Shown piece by piece: positions 28,020-38,500 of a stretch of DNA of 64,000 bases. The DNA is from Aureibaculum marinum (GTDB lineage Bacteria; Bacteroidota; Bacteroidia; Flavobacteriales; Flavobacteriaceae). The notes under the pieces were generated by a model, which was not told the origin of the DNA, ran no database searches, and saw nothing but the letters and a program-made list of their open reading frames with translations. The position numbers and the translations under genes are program-made. The stretch spans positions 35,837 to 99,836 of the forward strand of contig NZ_RPFJ01000015.1 in the NCBI RefSeq assembly GCF_003813905.1. Reading direction: 5' to 3'. How positions within the stretch are numbered: the first letter of the stretch is position 1; every line of letters starts with the position of its first letter.

Positions 28020-30857
28020 TTAATGTGCTTCTAACCAATTTTTACCTAACCCAATTTCAACATCTAATGGTACTATTAGTTTATAGGCATTTTCCATTTC
28101 TGTTTTAATTATGGGTGTTATAGTTTCTAGTTCGTCGTTGTGAGCATCAAAAACCAATTCATCATGTACTTGAAGTAACATCTTACTTTTAAATTGTTCT
28201 TTTTGAAAGCGATTATAAATATTAATCATTGCCAATTTAATAATATCAGCTGCACTTCCCTGAATAGGAGCATTTACAGCATTTCGTTCAGCGGCACCAC
28301 GAACAACAGCATTACGAGAATTAATGTCTTTTAAGTACCTACGTCTACCTAAAACAGTTTCTACATAGCCATTTTCTCGAGCAAAATGTATTTGACCATC
28401 CATATATGTTCGTAGTTTTGGATAGGTTTTATAATAAGTATCAATTAATTCTTTTGCTTCACTTCTAGAAAGTGTAGTTTGATTACTTAATCCGAACGCT
28501 GAAACTCCATAAATAATCCCAAAATTGACAGTTTTAGCATTGCTACGTTGTTCACGAGATACTTCGCTTAAAGGAACATTAAACACTTTTGCAGCAGTAG
28601 AAGCATGAATGTCTTCGTGGTTTTTAAAAGCATTTATCATGTTTTCTTCTTGACTTAATGCTGCAATAATTCGCAATTCTATTTGTGAATAATCCGCTGC
28701 TAACAATGTATAATTTTCATCTCTTGGAATAAAAGCTTTTCGTACTTCACGTCCACGTTCAGTTCTGATAGGGATATTCTGCAAATTTGGATTGTTAGAA
28801 CTTAATCTACCTGTTGCTGCAACTGCTTGTGCATAAACAGTATGAATTCTATGAGTTTTTGGATTTACCTCATTTGGCAATGCATCTACATAGGTACTTT
28901 GTAATTTTTTATATTGTCTAAACTCTTGAATGTCTCTAATAATTTGATGGTCTTTTGCTAAATAAGTTAAGACATCTTCAGCGGTAGAATATTGTCCCGT
29001 TTTTGTTTTTTTAGGTTTGTCTACTAACTTAAGTTTGTCAAATAAGATTGGACCTAATTGTTTTGGAGAAGCTAAATTAAATTCCTCGCCGGCTTGCTCA
29101 TAAATCCCTTTTTCTAAGCGTTCAATATCTTTACTTAGAGCTACTGACAATTCTTTTAGAAAATCGATATTTATATTAATACCTTCTATTTCCATAGCAG
29201 AAAGAACTGCAACTAATGGCATTTCTACCTTACCAAATAAGTCAGTTAGGTTTCCATTTTCAAGTTCTTTAGTAAAATGAGTTTTTAGTTGCAATGTAAT
29301 ATCGGCATCTTCAACTGCGTATTCTGTTAGTTTTTCTAAATCAACATCACGCATATTGCCTTGATTTTTACCCTTTTTACCAATCAATTCAGTGATGGAA
29401 ACGGGTTGGTAATTTAGGTAAGTCTCTGCTAAAATATCCATACTGTGACGCATATCTGGGTTTATCAGATAATGAGCTATCATAGTGTCAAATAACTTCC
29501 CTTTTACAGGCATATTATAATTGGATAATACTTTTATGTCGTATTTTAAATTGTGGCCTACTTTTTCAATAGATTCATTTTCAAAAAAAGGTCTAAATTC
29601 TTCAAGTATTTGTTGTGTGTCTTCTTGATTTTTAGGAAAATGAACGTAAAATCCTTTGTTGTGTTCCCAAGAAAATGCAATTCCTATTAACTCTACTTCC
29701 AATGATTTTAAGCCTGTTGTTTCTGTATCAAAACACACTGATTTTTGGGCTAACAATTGTTGTATTAGTAATTTTCGAGAAAGAGGTGTATTGGCAAATT
29801 GATAAAAGTGAGAAGTGTTTTTTATGGTGTTATAACCATTTGCTTCAGTTTTTTGAGTTGAGTTACCAGAACCAGGTGCCGCGAATAAATCGAATTGAAC
29901 ATTTTCAGAAGGATTATTTTTAGCCTCTGGTTTGTTCTTCTCTGTTTGAGGTTTGATGTCTGTATTTTCTTCTTTAGGACTAAAGGTATTGGTAAGATTA
30001 ACCATTAAACGCCTAAATTCTAGTTCTTCAAAAATTTCTTTTACTTTTGAGATATCAGGTGTGTTGAGTTCAAAATCTTTAGCATCAAATTCTACAGGAA
30101 CATCTAGCATTATGGTTGCTAATTTTTTTGATAAAAGGCCAAGTTCTACATTGGCTTCTACTTTTTCTTTCATTTTACCTTTTAACTCGTGGCTATTTTC
30201 AAACAAGCCTTCAATACTGCCGTAAGCTGCTAAGAATTTTTTAGCTGTTTTATCGCCAACGCCAGGTAAACCTGGAATGTTATCAATAGCATCTCCTTTC
30301 ATAGCTAAGAAATCTATTACTTGCAGAGGGTCCGTAACACCAAACTTTTCTAAAACTTCAGGTATTCCCCAAGTTTCATATCCACCTCCAAATCGTGGTC
30401 TGTACATAAAAATATTCTCGGAAACCAATTGAGCAAAATCTTTATCTGGAGTAACCATAAAAGTTTGGTATCCTTCTTTTTCTGCTTTTTTAGCAAGAGT
30501 ACCAATAACATCATCAGCCTCAAAACCTTCCTTAACCATAATGGGAATGTGCATGGCTTTTAAAATTTCTTGAATATAAGGAACAGCAATTTTTATGGCT
30601 TCTGGAGTTTCGTCTCTATTGGCTTTGTATTCGGCAAACATTTCAACACGGTCAACACTTCCTCCTTTATCAAAACATACCGCCAAATGATCTGGCTGTT
30701 CTCGTTTTATAACATCTAATAACGAATTCATAAATCCCATTATGGCGGAAGTATCCATACCTTTAGAATTTATAATTGGGTTTTTTATAAAAGCGTAATA
30801 CCCTCTAAATATTAAGGCATAAGCATCTAGTAAGAACAAGCGTTTTTGATTGGACAT
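28020..30857 (-). CDS. polA: DNA polymerase I
   Basis: Repair and Okazaki-fragment polymerase of 945 residues with all three domains. The 5'-3' exonuclease covers about 1-290 (LFLLDAYALIFRGYYAF, FEADDVIGTLAKKAE, DNIPGLPGVGDKTAKKFL). The 3'-5' proofreading domain is about 340-540 with CFDTETTGLKS, which keeps the first catalytic Asp-Glu. The polymerase domain follows with motif A LAADYSQIELRIIAAL, motif B RSNAKTVNFGIIYGVSAFGL and motif C LQVHDELVFDA. It ends at GLGKNWLEAH. It is convergent with ggt. Confidence 0.97.
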   Translation of the reverse strand: MSNQKRLFLLDAYALIFRGYYAFIKNPIINSKGMDTSAIMGFMNSLLDVIKREQPDHLAVCFDKGGSVDRVEMFAEYKANRDETPEAIKIAVPYIQEILKAMHIPIMVKEGFEADDVIGTLAKKAEKEGYQTFMVTPDKDFAQLVSENIFMYRPRFGGGYETWGIPEVLEKFGVTDPLQVIDFLAMKGDAIDNIPGLPGVGDKTAKKFLAAYGSIEGLFENSHELKGKMKEKVEANVELGLLSKKLATIMLDVPVEFDAKDFELNTPDISKVKEIFEELEFRRLMVNLTNTFSPKEENTDIKPQTEKNKPEAKNNPSENVQFDLFAAPGSGNSTQKTEANGYNTIKNTSHFYQFANTPLSRKLLIQQLLAQKSVCFDTETTGLKSLEVELIGIAFSWEHNKGFYVHFPKNQEDTQQILEEFRPFFENESIEKVGHNLKYDIKVLSNYNMPVKGKLFDTMIAHYLINPDMRHSMDILAETYLNYQPVSITELIGKKGKNQGNMRDVDLEKLTEYAVEDADITLQLKTHFTKELENGNLTDLFGKVEMPLVAVLSAMEIEGININIDFLKELSVALSKDIERLEKGIYEQAGEEFNLASPKQLGPILFDKLKLVDKPKKTKTGQYSTAEDVLTYLAKDHQIIRDIQEFRQYKKLQSTYVDALPNEVNPKTHRIHTVYAQAVAATGRLSSNNPNLQNIPIRTERGREVRKAFIPRDENYTLLAADYSQIELRIIAALSQEENMINAFKNHEDIHASTAAKVFNVPLSEVSREQRSNAKTVNFGIIYGVSAFGLSNQTTLSRSEAKELIDTYYKTYPKLRTYMDGQIHFARENGYVETVLGRRRYLKDINSRNAVVRGAAERNAVNAPIQGSAADIIKLAMINIYNRFQKEQFKSKMLLQVHDELVFDAHNDELETITPIIKTEMENAYKLIVPLDVEIGLGKNWLEAH

Positions 30858-30927
30858 AGTGTTTTTTTATGGTAAGTTCAAAGCTACAAAGATTGTTTTA
30901 AGTATTAAAATGTTTTAGAAGCTAAAA

Positions 30928-30960
30928 AAACCTCACAGGTTTATATAGCCTGTGAGGTTT
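30928..30960 (-). terminator. Terminator after the glycosylasparaginase gene
   Basis: Arms AAACCTCACAGG and CCTGTGAGGTTT pair perfectly around a 9-nt loop. On the minus strand the stem runs into T7. It is 22 bp after the stop of the gene at 30983. Confidence 0.88.
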
Positions 30961-30982
30961 GTAATTTATAATAGTAACAAGA

Positions 30983-31999
30983 TTATTCTTTTTCTTTTAA
31001 AAAATAATCAGATTGAATGTTCTCACTTTTTCCATCTTGAACTTTACTCATACTGAAGTTTTTATGGATAGAATAGGAACCTGTTTCTCCTTTTTTATTT
31101 ACAGCAATATATGCCACTTGAAAATCTTTGTAATTGCTATTAGGTTTTGACACAATTCTTTTAATTGCTTCTTCACAAGCTTCTTGTGGAGTTTTACCTT
31201 GTCGCATTAGTTCAACTACCAAAAAACTACCTACAGTTTTTGCAACTTCTTCGCCTAATCCAGTAGCAACGGCACCACCTACTTCGTTGTCTACAAATAA
31301 TCCAGCTCCAATTATTGGACTATCGCCAACGCGTCCTGCCATTTTATAAGCTAGGCCACTGGTAGTACAACCACCACAGATGTCACCATTTTTATCTACG
31401 GTTAACATACCAATAGTATCGTGATTTTCTATATTAATAATGGGTTTGTATTCTGATTTTACTTTCCATTCTTCCCATGCTTTTTTGGAAGATTCTGTCA
31501 ATAAATTTTCTTTTTTAAAGCCTTTTTCATAGGCAAATTGTTCTGCTCCTTTCCCTGCTAGCATTACATGAGGCGTGTCTTCCATTACTTTTCTAGCTAC
31601 TGAAATAGCGTGTGTAATATTTTGAAGGTAAACAACAGATCCACAATCACCTTTTGAGTTCATAATACAGGCATCTAAAGTAACATTACCATCTCTGTCT
31701 GGCAATGCTCCTTTGCCTACTGTTACATTTTTTACATCAGCTTCTTCGACCATGCAACCCTGCTCAATAGCATCTAGAGCTGATTTACCACTTTGTAATG
31801 TTTCCCATGCTTTAGACGTTGCGTTATGAAAATTCCAAGTTGCAATAACTAATGGCAATGATTTTTTAGCAGTAGTAACAATTGATTTTTCTTTTTGAGA
31901 GTCTTCAGAAGTTTTGTTAGTACAGTTTGTTAGTGCAGTTCCGATAGCCAATCCAACTCCACTTAATGAGGCATTTTTTATAAAATTTCTTCGTTTCAT
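30983..31999 (-). CDS. N4-(beta-N-acetylglucosaminyl)-L-asparaginase
   Basis: Ntn-hydrolase (glycosylasparaginase) of 338 residues that splits the GlcNAc-Asn bond left after glycoprotein breakdown. The catalytic, autocleavage Thr is Thr195 in ENHDTIGMLTVD. Substrate-binding segments CGGCTTSGLAYKMAGRVGDS and GAGLFVDNEVGGAVATGLGE follow. The N-terminus MKRRNFIKNASLSGVGLAIG has a twin-arginine motif and ends in LTNC, so it may be a Tat-exported lipoprotein. It follows an MFS sugar transporter gene by 43 bp in the same direction, and cutC is divergent from that pair. Together they suggest a glycoprotein-sugar scavenging unit. Confidence 0.92.
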   Translation of the reverse strand: MKRRNFIKNASLSGVGLAIGTALTNCTNKTSEDSQKEKSIVTTAKKSLPLVIATWNFHNATSKAWETLQSGKSALDAIEQGCMVEEADVKNVTVGKGALPDRDGNVTLDACIMNSKGDCGSVVYLQNITHAISVARKVMEDTPHVMLAGKGAEQFAYEKGFKKENLLTESSKKAWEEWKVKSEYKPIINIENHDTIGMLTVDKNGDICGGCTTSGLAYKMAGRVGDSPIIGAGLFVDNEVGGAVATGLGEEVAKTVGSFLVVELMRQGKTPQEACEEAIKRIVSKPNSNYKDFQVAYIAVNKKGETGSYSIHKNFSMSKVQDGKSENIQSDYFLKEKE

Positions 32000-32042
32000 T
32001 TTTTAGATTTTCGGGTAATTTATAATAGAATTTTATACGAAT

Positions 32043-33380
32043 TTACAAACTGTATTCCCTTACATCTCTGTGTTTGCTTCTTGTGTTTTTTAATCCATAA
32101 AATAAAATATAACCATAGCAACAAATTACAAAAATCAAGGCCATTTTAAAGCCAACGTTATCTGTTAATAAACCAAATAAAGGAGGTATAATTGCACCAC
32201 CTACAATTGCAGTACATAGTAATCCTGATGCTTTTGGTTTTAATTCTCCCAAACCATCAATAGCTAATGTAAATATGGTAGGAAACATGATAGAATTAAA
32301 CAAGCCTACAGCTAAAATTGTCCACATAGAAATTAATCCAGTAGTGCTCATTGAAATAATAATTAATGATATCGCCATTGTAGCAAACATACCTAATACT
32401 TTACCAGGTTTCATTATTTTTGTTAGGTAAGATCCTATAAATCTTCCTACCATAGCTCCAGTCCAATAAAATAATACGAATATTCCTAGTAGGGCTTTGT
32501 CGTCTGCTCCATCTAATGATTTTTGGAATACATTAGCAATAAAATTTGCTGTATTCATCATTATAGGATTGTCTCTTACTAAAGGAACTAAATTCATGTC
32601 TAAAAAGTAGTTTATTAAATAGCTTCCGATAGCAACTTCTGCACCTACGTAAAAGAATATTCCTAAAACACCTAACATTAAATTTTTCTGTTTAAAAGCT
32701 TGACTGTATGTTCCTGTAGATTCTTCACTTATTAATTTTGGTAATTTAGCGAAAAAGAAAACGACAGCAATTAATCCAATAAAAATTGCCAATCCAATAA
32801 AAGGCATCTGAACTGCAGACGCCTCGGCAGCTAGATAGTTTTCTTTTGCAACACCCACTAATGAATCTATTTCTTCTTTTGTTTTGATTTTATCACTCAG
32901 TATAAATAATGCACCAATTATTGGAGCAATGGCAGTACCTAATGAATTAAAAGCTTGTGATAGATTTAGTCGGCTAGAGGCACCATCTTCCGTTCCTAAA
33001 GCAGCCACAAAAGGATTTGCTGCCACCTGTAAAACGGTAATTCCAGCTGCTAAAATAAAATAAGCCAACATAAAAATACCAAATATACGGTACGATGCTG
33101 CAGGATAAAAAAGTAAACAACCTAAAGCCATAGTGGCTAATCCTAGTATAATACCTCGTTTATAACCTATTTTTGATAGTATAAAACTTACAGGAACAGA
33201 AAGAATAAAATAGGCTCCAAAAAAAGCAAACTGAACCATACCTGCCTGGAAATATGAAAGTGTAAATAATTCACGTAATCGAGGAATTAATGAATCAACC
33301 AATACAGTTATAAATCCCCAAAGGAAAAATAAAATAGTTAATAATATAAAAGAACTTCGATACGACTTAGCTTGATTCAT
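32043..33380 (-). CDS. FucP/NagP-type MFS sugar transporter
   Basis: Inner-membrane H+/sugar symporter, 445 residues, 12 predicted TM helices. The N-terminus LTILFFLWGFITVLVDSLIP and the segments YFQAGMVQFAFFGAYFILSV, VLQVAANPFVAALG and SRLNLSQAFNSLGTAIAPIIG are characteristic of the fucose/glucose/galactose/GlcNAc transporter family in Bacteroidota. Co-direction with the glycosylasparaginase makes GlcNAc the most likely cargo, but the family also carries fucose, glucose and galactose. This would be a second amino-sugar uptake route besides the SSS symporter at 18784. Confidence 0.87.
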   Translation of the reverse strand: MNQAKSYRSSFILLTILFFLWGFITVLVDSLIPRLRELFTLSYFQAGMVQFAFFGAYFILSVPVSFILSKIGYKRGIILGLATMALGCLLFYPAASYRIFGIFMLAYFILAAGITVLQVAANPFVAALGTEDGASSRLNLSQAFNSLGTAIAPIIGALFILSDKIKTKEEIDSLVGVAKENYLAAEASAVQMPFIGLAIFIGLIAVVFFFAKLPKLISEESTGTYSQAFKQKNLMLGVLGIFFYVGAEVAIGSYLINYFLDMNLVPLVRDNPIMMNTANFIANVFQKSLDGADDKALLGIFVLFYWTGAMVGRFIGSYLTKIMKPGKVLGMFATMAISLIIISMSTTGLISMWTILAVGLFNSIMFPTIFTLAIDGLGELKPKASGLLCTAIVGGAIIPPLFGLLTDNVGFKMALIFVICCYGYILFYGLKNTRSKHRDVREYSL

Positions 33381-33537
33381 TGTGTTTAATTTGTTATGAT
33401 TAAATGATTAGTTTAGCACTTGATTAAACTCTAAAAGTTAAAATGGCAAAGCAAGATAGTAAAAACAGTTAGAACTTCGTTAGATTTTAGATTAACAACA
33501 ACAAATTGATGATAAATTACATTGTTAAATACAATTT

Positions 33538-34263
33538 ATGATAATAGAAATTTGTGCCAATGGTTACCAATCGGCTATGAATGCTCAAAAATCTGGAGCT
33601 GATCGTATTGAGTTATGTTCAGAATTGGCTGTAGGCGGACTCACACCCTCTTATGGTTTAATAAAAAAAATAAAGGATGATTTAGAAATTCCTGTTCATG
33701 TTTTAGTGCGTCCAAGAAGTGGGAATTTTACCTATTCTGAGGAGGAATTTGAAATTATAAAAAACGATATCAATATATGTAAACAACTTGGGTGTGAAGG
33801 AATAGTTTCAGCAGTTTTAAATGATGATAATACTATTGATGTAGCAAGAACAAAAGAATTAGTAGAATTGTCTAAACCAATGAGTTTTACGTTTCATAGA
33901 GCTTTTGATTGGGTACAAAATCCAATAGGTGAACTGGAACAGTTGATAACTTGTAATGTAAATTGTATTTTAACATCTGGTCAACAAAATGAAGCAATAA
34001 AAGGGTTAGATTTATTGAAGAAATTAAAAGATAAAGCTAAAAATAGAATTGAAATTATGCCCGGAGGAGGTGTTAATATTAATAATATTTTAACTTTTAA
34101 AAAAGCCAATTTTACTCAAATTCATTTTTCAGCAACCACATTAGTTAAATCTAAAAATAAAGTGAAGGTTTCAATGAATAGTGCTCGCTTTTTTAACGAA
34201 AGTGTAGTACCTGTATCTGATGTTAATAGAATGAATAAAATGGTAACTTTAGCCAAAAGTTAG
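33538..34263 (+). CDS. cutC: CutC-family TIM-barrel protein
   Basis: A 241-residue protein of the CutC family. Diagnostic segments are IEICANGYQSAMNAQKSGAD, RIELCSELAVGGLTPSYG, HVLVRPRSGNFTYSEEE, FHRAFDWVQNP, ILTSGQQNEAIKG and IMPGGGVNINN. The fold is a TIM barrel. The historic link to copper homeostasis rests on E. coli genetics and is weak. Here it is divergently transcribed from the MFS/glycosylasparaginase pair, which fits a role in sugar metabolism at least as well. Confidence 0.92.
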   Translation: MIIEICANGYQSAMNAQKSGADRIELCSELAVGGLTPSYGLIKKIKDDLEIPVHVLVRPRSGNFTYSEEEFEIIKNDINICKQLGCEGIVSAVLNDDNTIDVARTKELVELSKPMSFTFHRAFDWVQNPIGELEQLITCNVNCILTSGQQNEAIKGLDLLKKLKDKAKNRIEIMPGGGVNINNILTFKKANFTQIHFSATTLVKSKNKVKVSMNSARFFNESVVPVSDVNRMNKMVTLAKS

Positions 34264-34423
34264 GTTGTAAATGTTAAGAGTAATCTAGTTTAACTAATTT
34301 GTGAAATTTTAGACTTCAATTTTTTATAGTAATTGAGAATAAAATAATTATCTAAAAATGTTATATTTGTATAACCAACCCATTAACTCGTAGTTGATTG
34401 TTTAATTGTTAAAAATATTTGTT

Positions 34424-34720
34424 ATGGCAAAATTTGGTGAGTTAATCAATTCAAGTGTTCCTACCTTGATAGATTTTTATGCGGATTGGAATGAAGACAA
34501 TAACACTTTTCATAAGGTATTACGAGATGTTGCTGCTGCTTTAGGTAATAGAGCTAAAATTATAAAAATTGATATAGATAAAAATGAAACCTTAGCTAAT
34601 GCATTACGTATTAAAGGAAACCCTACTTTTATAATCTATAAAAATGGAGAGATGAAATGGCGTCAGTCAGGAGAGCAAGATGCGAATACTTTAATTAGCC
34701 TTGTAGAGCAATATGTATAA
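34424..34720 (+). CDS. Thioredoxin-fold protein lacking the CxxC active site
   Basis: Small cytoplasmic protein of 98 residues, started at the ATG at 34424 (MAKFGELINSS); an earlier TTG at 34406 is less likely. It aligns with thioredoxin along its length: PTLIDFYADW, then RAKIIKIDIDKNETLANALR, and the cis-proline loop IKGNPTFIIYKNGE. Where thioredoxin has W-C-G-P-C-K it reads W-N-E-D-N-N, so both redox cysteines are gone while the fold residues and cis-Pro remain. There is no Cys anywhere in the protein. It cannot act as a dithiol oxidoreductase and probably has a binding or chaperone-like role. The gene is monocistronic. Confidence 0.85.
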   Translation: MAKFGELINSSVPTLIDFYADWNEDNNTFHKVLRDVAAALGNRAKIIKIDIDKNETLANALRIKGNPTFIIYKNGEMKWRQSGEQDANTLISLVEQYV

Positions 34721-34748
34721 TACAATTTATAGCTGAAAAGCTCTTTTT

Positions 34749-35414
34749 TTAAGTTATTTTTTTAAACACATACCCTTTTTTACTGAAATGCTCTAACGTT
34801 TTTGGCAATACCACTTTTAGTTTATCAAATGCTTTTTCGTTGTCATGAAAAACTACGATGTCACCACTTTGGGTGTTTTTAATTACATTATTAAGGCATG
34901 TTTCGGAGTTAATAGATTTATCAAAATCCCAACTTAATACTGACCACATTACTATTTTGTAATTTTTTTTAATAAGAGATTTTGTTTGAGATCTTTTAAT
35001 TTTACCATATGGAGGACGGAATAATTTTGTTAATTGCTGTTCGTTTTTTTTAGGTAAAGTTTGACAGAATAAGGTTCTTATTAATTCTTCAGTTTTTAAA
35101 ATAGAATTAAGGTAATTGTTATTGTTTGTTTTCCATCCTTTTTCGTGATTAAACGTATGGTTGCCAACGTTATGGTTATTTTTAATAATGTTATTAAAAA
35201 GGGTAGGGTGTTTTTTTATATTGTTACCAACACAGAAAAATGTAGCCTTTGCATTATATTGCTCTAAGGTTTTTAAAATCCATTCGGTTATTTCAGGAGT
35301 AGGACCATCGTCAAAAGTTAGATAAATCTCCTTGTTAGTATTTGGCAAACTCCAAATCTGATTTGGAAAAATAGCCTTAATCCAATAAGGAATTCTTGTA
35401 AAATATGAGTTCAT
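34749..35414 (-). CDS. Polysaccharide deacetylase (NodB/CE4 domain)
   Basis: A 221-residue CE4 enzyme without a clear signal peptide. Family motifs are in order: IYLTFDDGPTPEIT with the catalytic and metal Asp pair, VGNHTFNHEKGW with the HxxxH metal ligands, FRPPYGKIKRSQ, VMWSVLSWDFD, and DIVVFHDNEKA with the catalytic His. Such enzymes remove N- or O-acetyl groups from peptidoglycan, chitooligosaccharides or exopolysaccharide. The target is unknown. It is convergent with the thioredoxin-like gene. Confidence 0.9.
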   Translation of the reverse strand: MNSYFTRIPYWIKAIFPNQIWSLPNTNKEIYLTFDDGPTPEITEWILKTLEQYNAKATFFCVGNNIKKHPTLFNNIIKNNHNVGNHTFNHEKGWKTNNNNYLNSILKTEELIRTLFCQTLPKKNEQQLTKLFRPPYGKIKRSQTKSLIKKNYKIVMWSVLSWDFDKSINSETCLNNVIKNTQSGDIVVFHDNEKAFDKLKVVLPKTLEHFSKKGYVFKKIT

Positions 35415-35539
35415 TTTTTAGTGGACAATGATTGTATGTAAGTTTAAAATTGATTTACAAACAATAGACTACTTTTTTTAAAGGCTAATTATATTTTTAA
35501 ATAAATACAATCAGCCTCTAATATTTTTAACCTTTTATA

Positions 35540-38500
35540 CTATTCAATTACACCTTCTAATGAACGTATAGAAGCAACGTAACCTTTTTTAAGTTCGTCG
35601 GCAAATTCTTTGTCATATTCATCAGCTGTTACAACAACATTGTTATACATCATTAAAGTACCTTCTATATCATCGTAATGTTGTGAAATGCCATAGTTAT
35701 CTAATGTGCTATAAAATTCAATTCTATCTTGAAAAATATCTACTAAAGTACTAGCAACGTTTCTTGCTTTTTCTTTTTTATTAATTTTATAATAGGCTTC
35801 AGGATATCCTAACACTAGGCCGTAGTGATTGTAACGTTTAATAGGCATTTTTTCAATAGATAAATCTAAAATTTCTTCAGCTTTATCTTTTTTACCTTCT
35901 TTTATTAGAGCCTCCGCCAATCGGATTAAGCTATTTCTAAAAGTAATGCTATTTTTTCTAGATTCAACATCTACATAAATATCACCGTTACTGTTTCTCC
36001 AATCCCATTTTTTTACATTATTGTACATAATGTCTGTATCAATTCTACCAAGATCTAAAACACTTTTTGACCTTCCGTTAGCGTCTTTACTTGGCGTATA
36101 TATTGGAACAAATTTATAAGCAATTCCATCTAATTGAAGGTAGTCTTTTAGCCAAATATATTCATCATCTGCATTAGCACCTCCAGTAAAATATATAGGT
36201 CTTGTCCAATCGTTATGAGCCAAAATATCTAACATTAAAATTCGATGTTTTTGTAACCCTAAGGGATCAATTTCAATGTCAATATAAGGTACAATTTTAG
36301 CTGAATCTTTTATAGGAACAATATTGTTTTTTAATACTGCTTCCTTGTCAATTGGGATTCTAATTTTATTGGTTGGATAATATTTTTCAGGATAACCATC
36401 TTCATCAATATCAATAAAGGTTCGTTGATCATCGCTAGCTAACCAATTTATTAAGGCTTTGATGTTCATAACAGTATCTTTAAAAGCCGGATTTGGAATG
36501 TGGTAAGCCACGTCTAAAGAACCTGTTTTATAATCATCATGAACCAATTGGCCAGGAATTGGATCAGCTAAGTATGTTTTTCTTTTTTGTTGGTCTATGT
36601 ACCAATCTGTAGCAAATAAACTGGTATTTACTAACTTAAGATCAGTTCTATAATTTTCAACTTCTTGCATGTACCAAAGCGGGAAAGTATCATTATCTCC
36701 GATAGTAAACATGATAGCATTTTCTTGAGCAGAATCTAAATAGGCTTTGGCATTATTTCGAGTAGAATAACGATTCGATCTATCGTGGTCATCCCAATTT
36801 TCAGATGCCATTAATGTTGGTACTGCTAATAAACAAATTACTGTTGTGCTTATTGCTAATGTCTTAGGGTTAATTTTGTCTTTAAATTGTTGGTAAATGG
36901 CAAGTACACCAAATCCAATCCACATAGCAAATACGTAAAAAGAGCCAACCACGGCATAATCACGTTCTCTTGGTTCAAAAGGTTTTGGATTGGTATAAAA
37001 TACAATAGCCAAACCTGTAAAAACAAAAAAGAGAAATAGAATGTAAAAATTCTTTTTATCAAATTTAATATGAAAAAGTAGACCAATTATTCCTAAAATT
37101 AAAGGCAAAAAGTAATAGGTATTTCGGCCTTTATTTTGCTTTACCTCTTCTGGGAGGTTTTTTTGCGATCCTAATCTCATTTCATCAATAAAATTAATAC
37201 CGCTTATCCAATTGCCATGATTATCAAGGTTGCCTTGAATATCATCTTGTCTACCTACAAAATTCCACATAAAATAGCGTCCATACATGTATCCAAACTG
37301 ATATTGAATCATAAATTGAAGATTTTCACCAAAAGTAGGACGTCGTTTACTATTCTGAGGGATACCTACAATACTTTTATAATTGTGAGCAACATTAGGG
37401 TCTACCATTCTTGGTATAAAACCTTTATGTTTATCAGTATAATTTGGTCTAGCATTTTTGTAACGATTAACAATTACATATTTACCGGCTTTTTCATCTT
37501 TTTCATATTTTGGTTTATCATCACGCCAAGGGTCTTTTGGATCTTGTTGACGAGTTTCAGAGTAATAAGAATCGTAGAAAATACTAGCATCACCATATTG
37601 TTCACGGTTATAATAGGCTAATAACTCTCTTGCACTAGAAGGGTTGTTTTCGTTAATTGTGGTGTTTGCATTTGCACGAATAGGCAACATTATCCAAGAA
37701 GAAAAACCTATCATAATAAATAGTAAACAAAGAATAATAAGGTTTGTATGAATTAAATTCTTTTTTCTTGTGTAACGTATAGCAAAGTAAAAGAAAGCTA
37801 TTAAAATTAGTCCAGCAACAACACTACCAGTATCAAAAGGCATACCTAATGTGTTTACAAAGAACAATTCTGTAAAACTAAAAAAGGCTAAGGTGTAAGG
37901 AAATAAAAATTTAAATACAAATGCTAATATCAAGATCGATGCAACATTAGCGATTATAAATTTTTTGGAAGTTATATTGCCATATCTTTTATAGAAATAT
38001 ATAAATACGATAGACGGTATTACTAATAATGAAAGTATGTGAACTCCAAAAGAAAGTCCTACAACAAAAGATATTAGTAATAACCATTTATGACCTCTAG
38101 GCTTGTCCATTTCATTTTCCCAACGCAAACCGAGCCAAAATAACAATGCCATTAAAAAAGAGGACATTGCATATACTTCAGCTTCTACAGCACTGAACCA
38201 AAAACTATCAGAAAATGTATAAGCTAATGCTCCAACCAAACCACTACCTAATATAGCTATGGTATTATTTTTATTGATTTTTTCGTTATTTTTAGTAACA
38301 ACCTTTTTTGCTAAGATGGTAATGGACCAAAACAAAAATAAAATTGTAAAAGCACTAGAAAGAGCAGACATAAAGTTAGTCATCATAGCAATGTGCTCTG
38401 GATCAAAGGTGAACATAGCAAAAAACGCACCTAACATTTGGAATAGAGGAGCTCCAGGAGGATGTCCTACTTCTAATTTTACGGCAGTAGAAATGTATTC

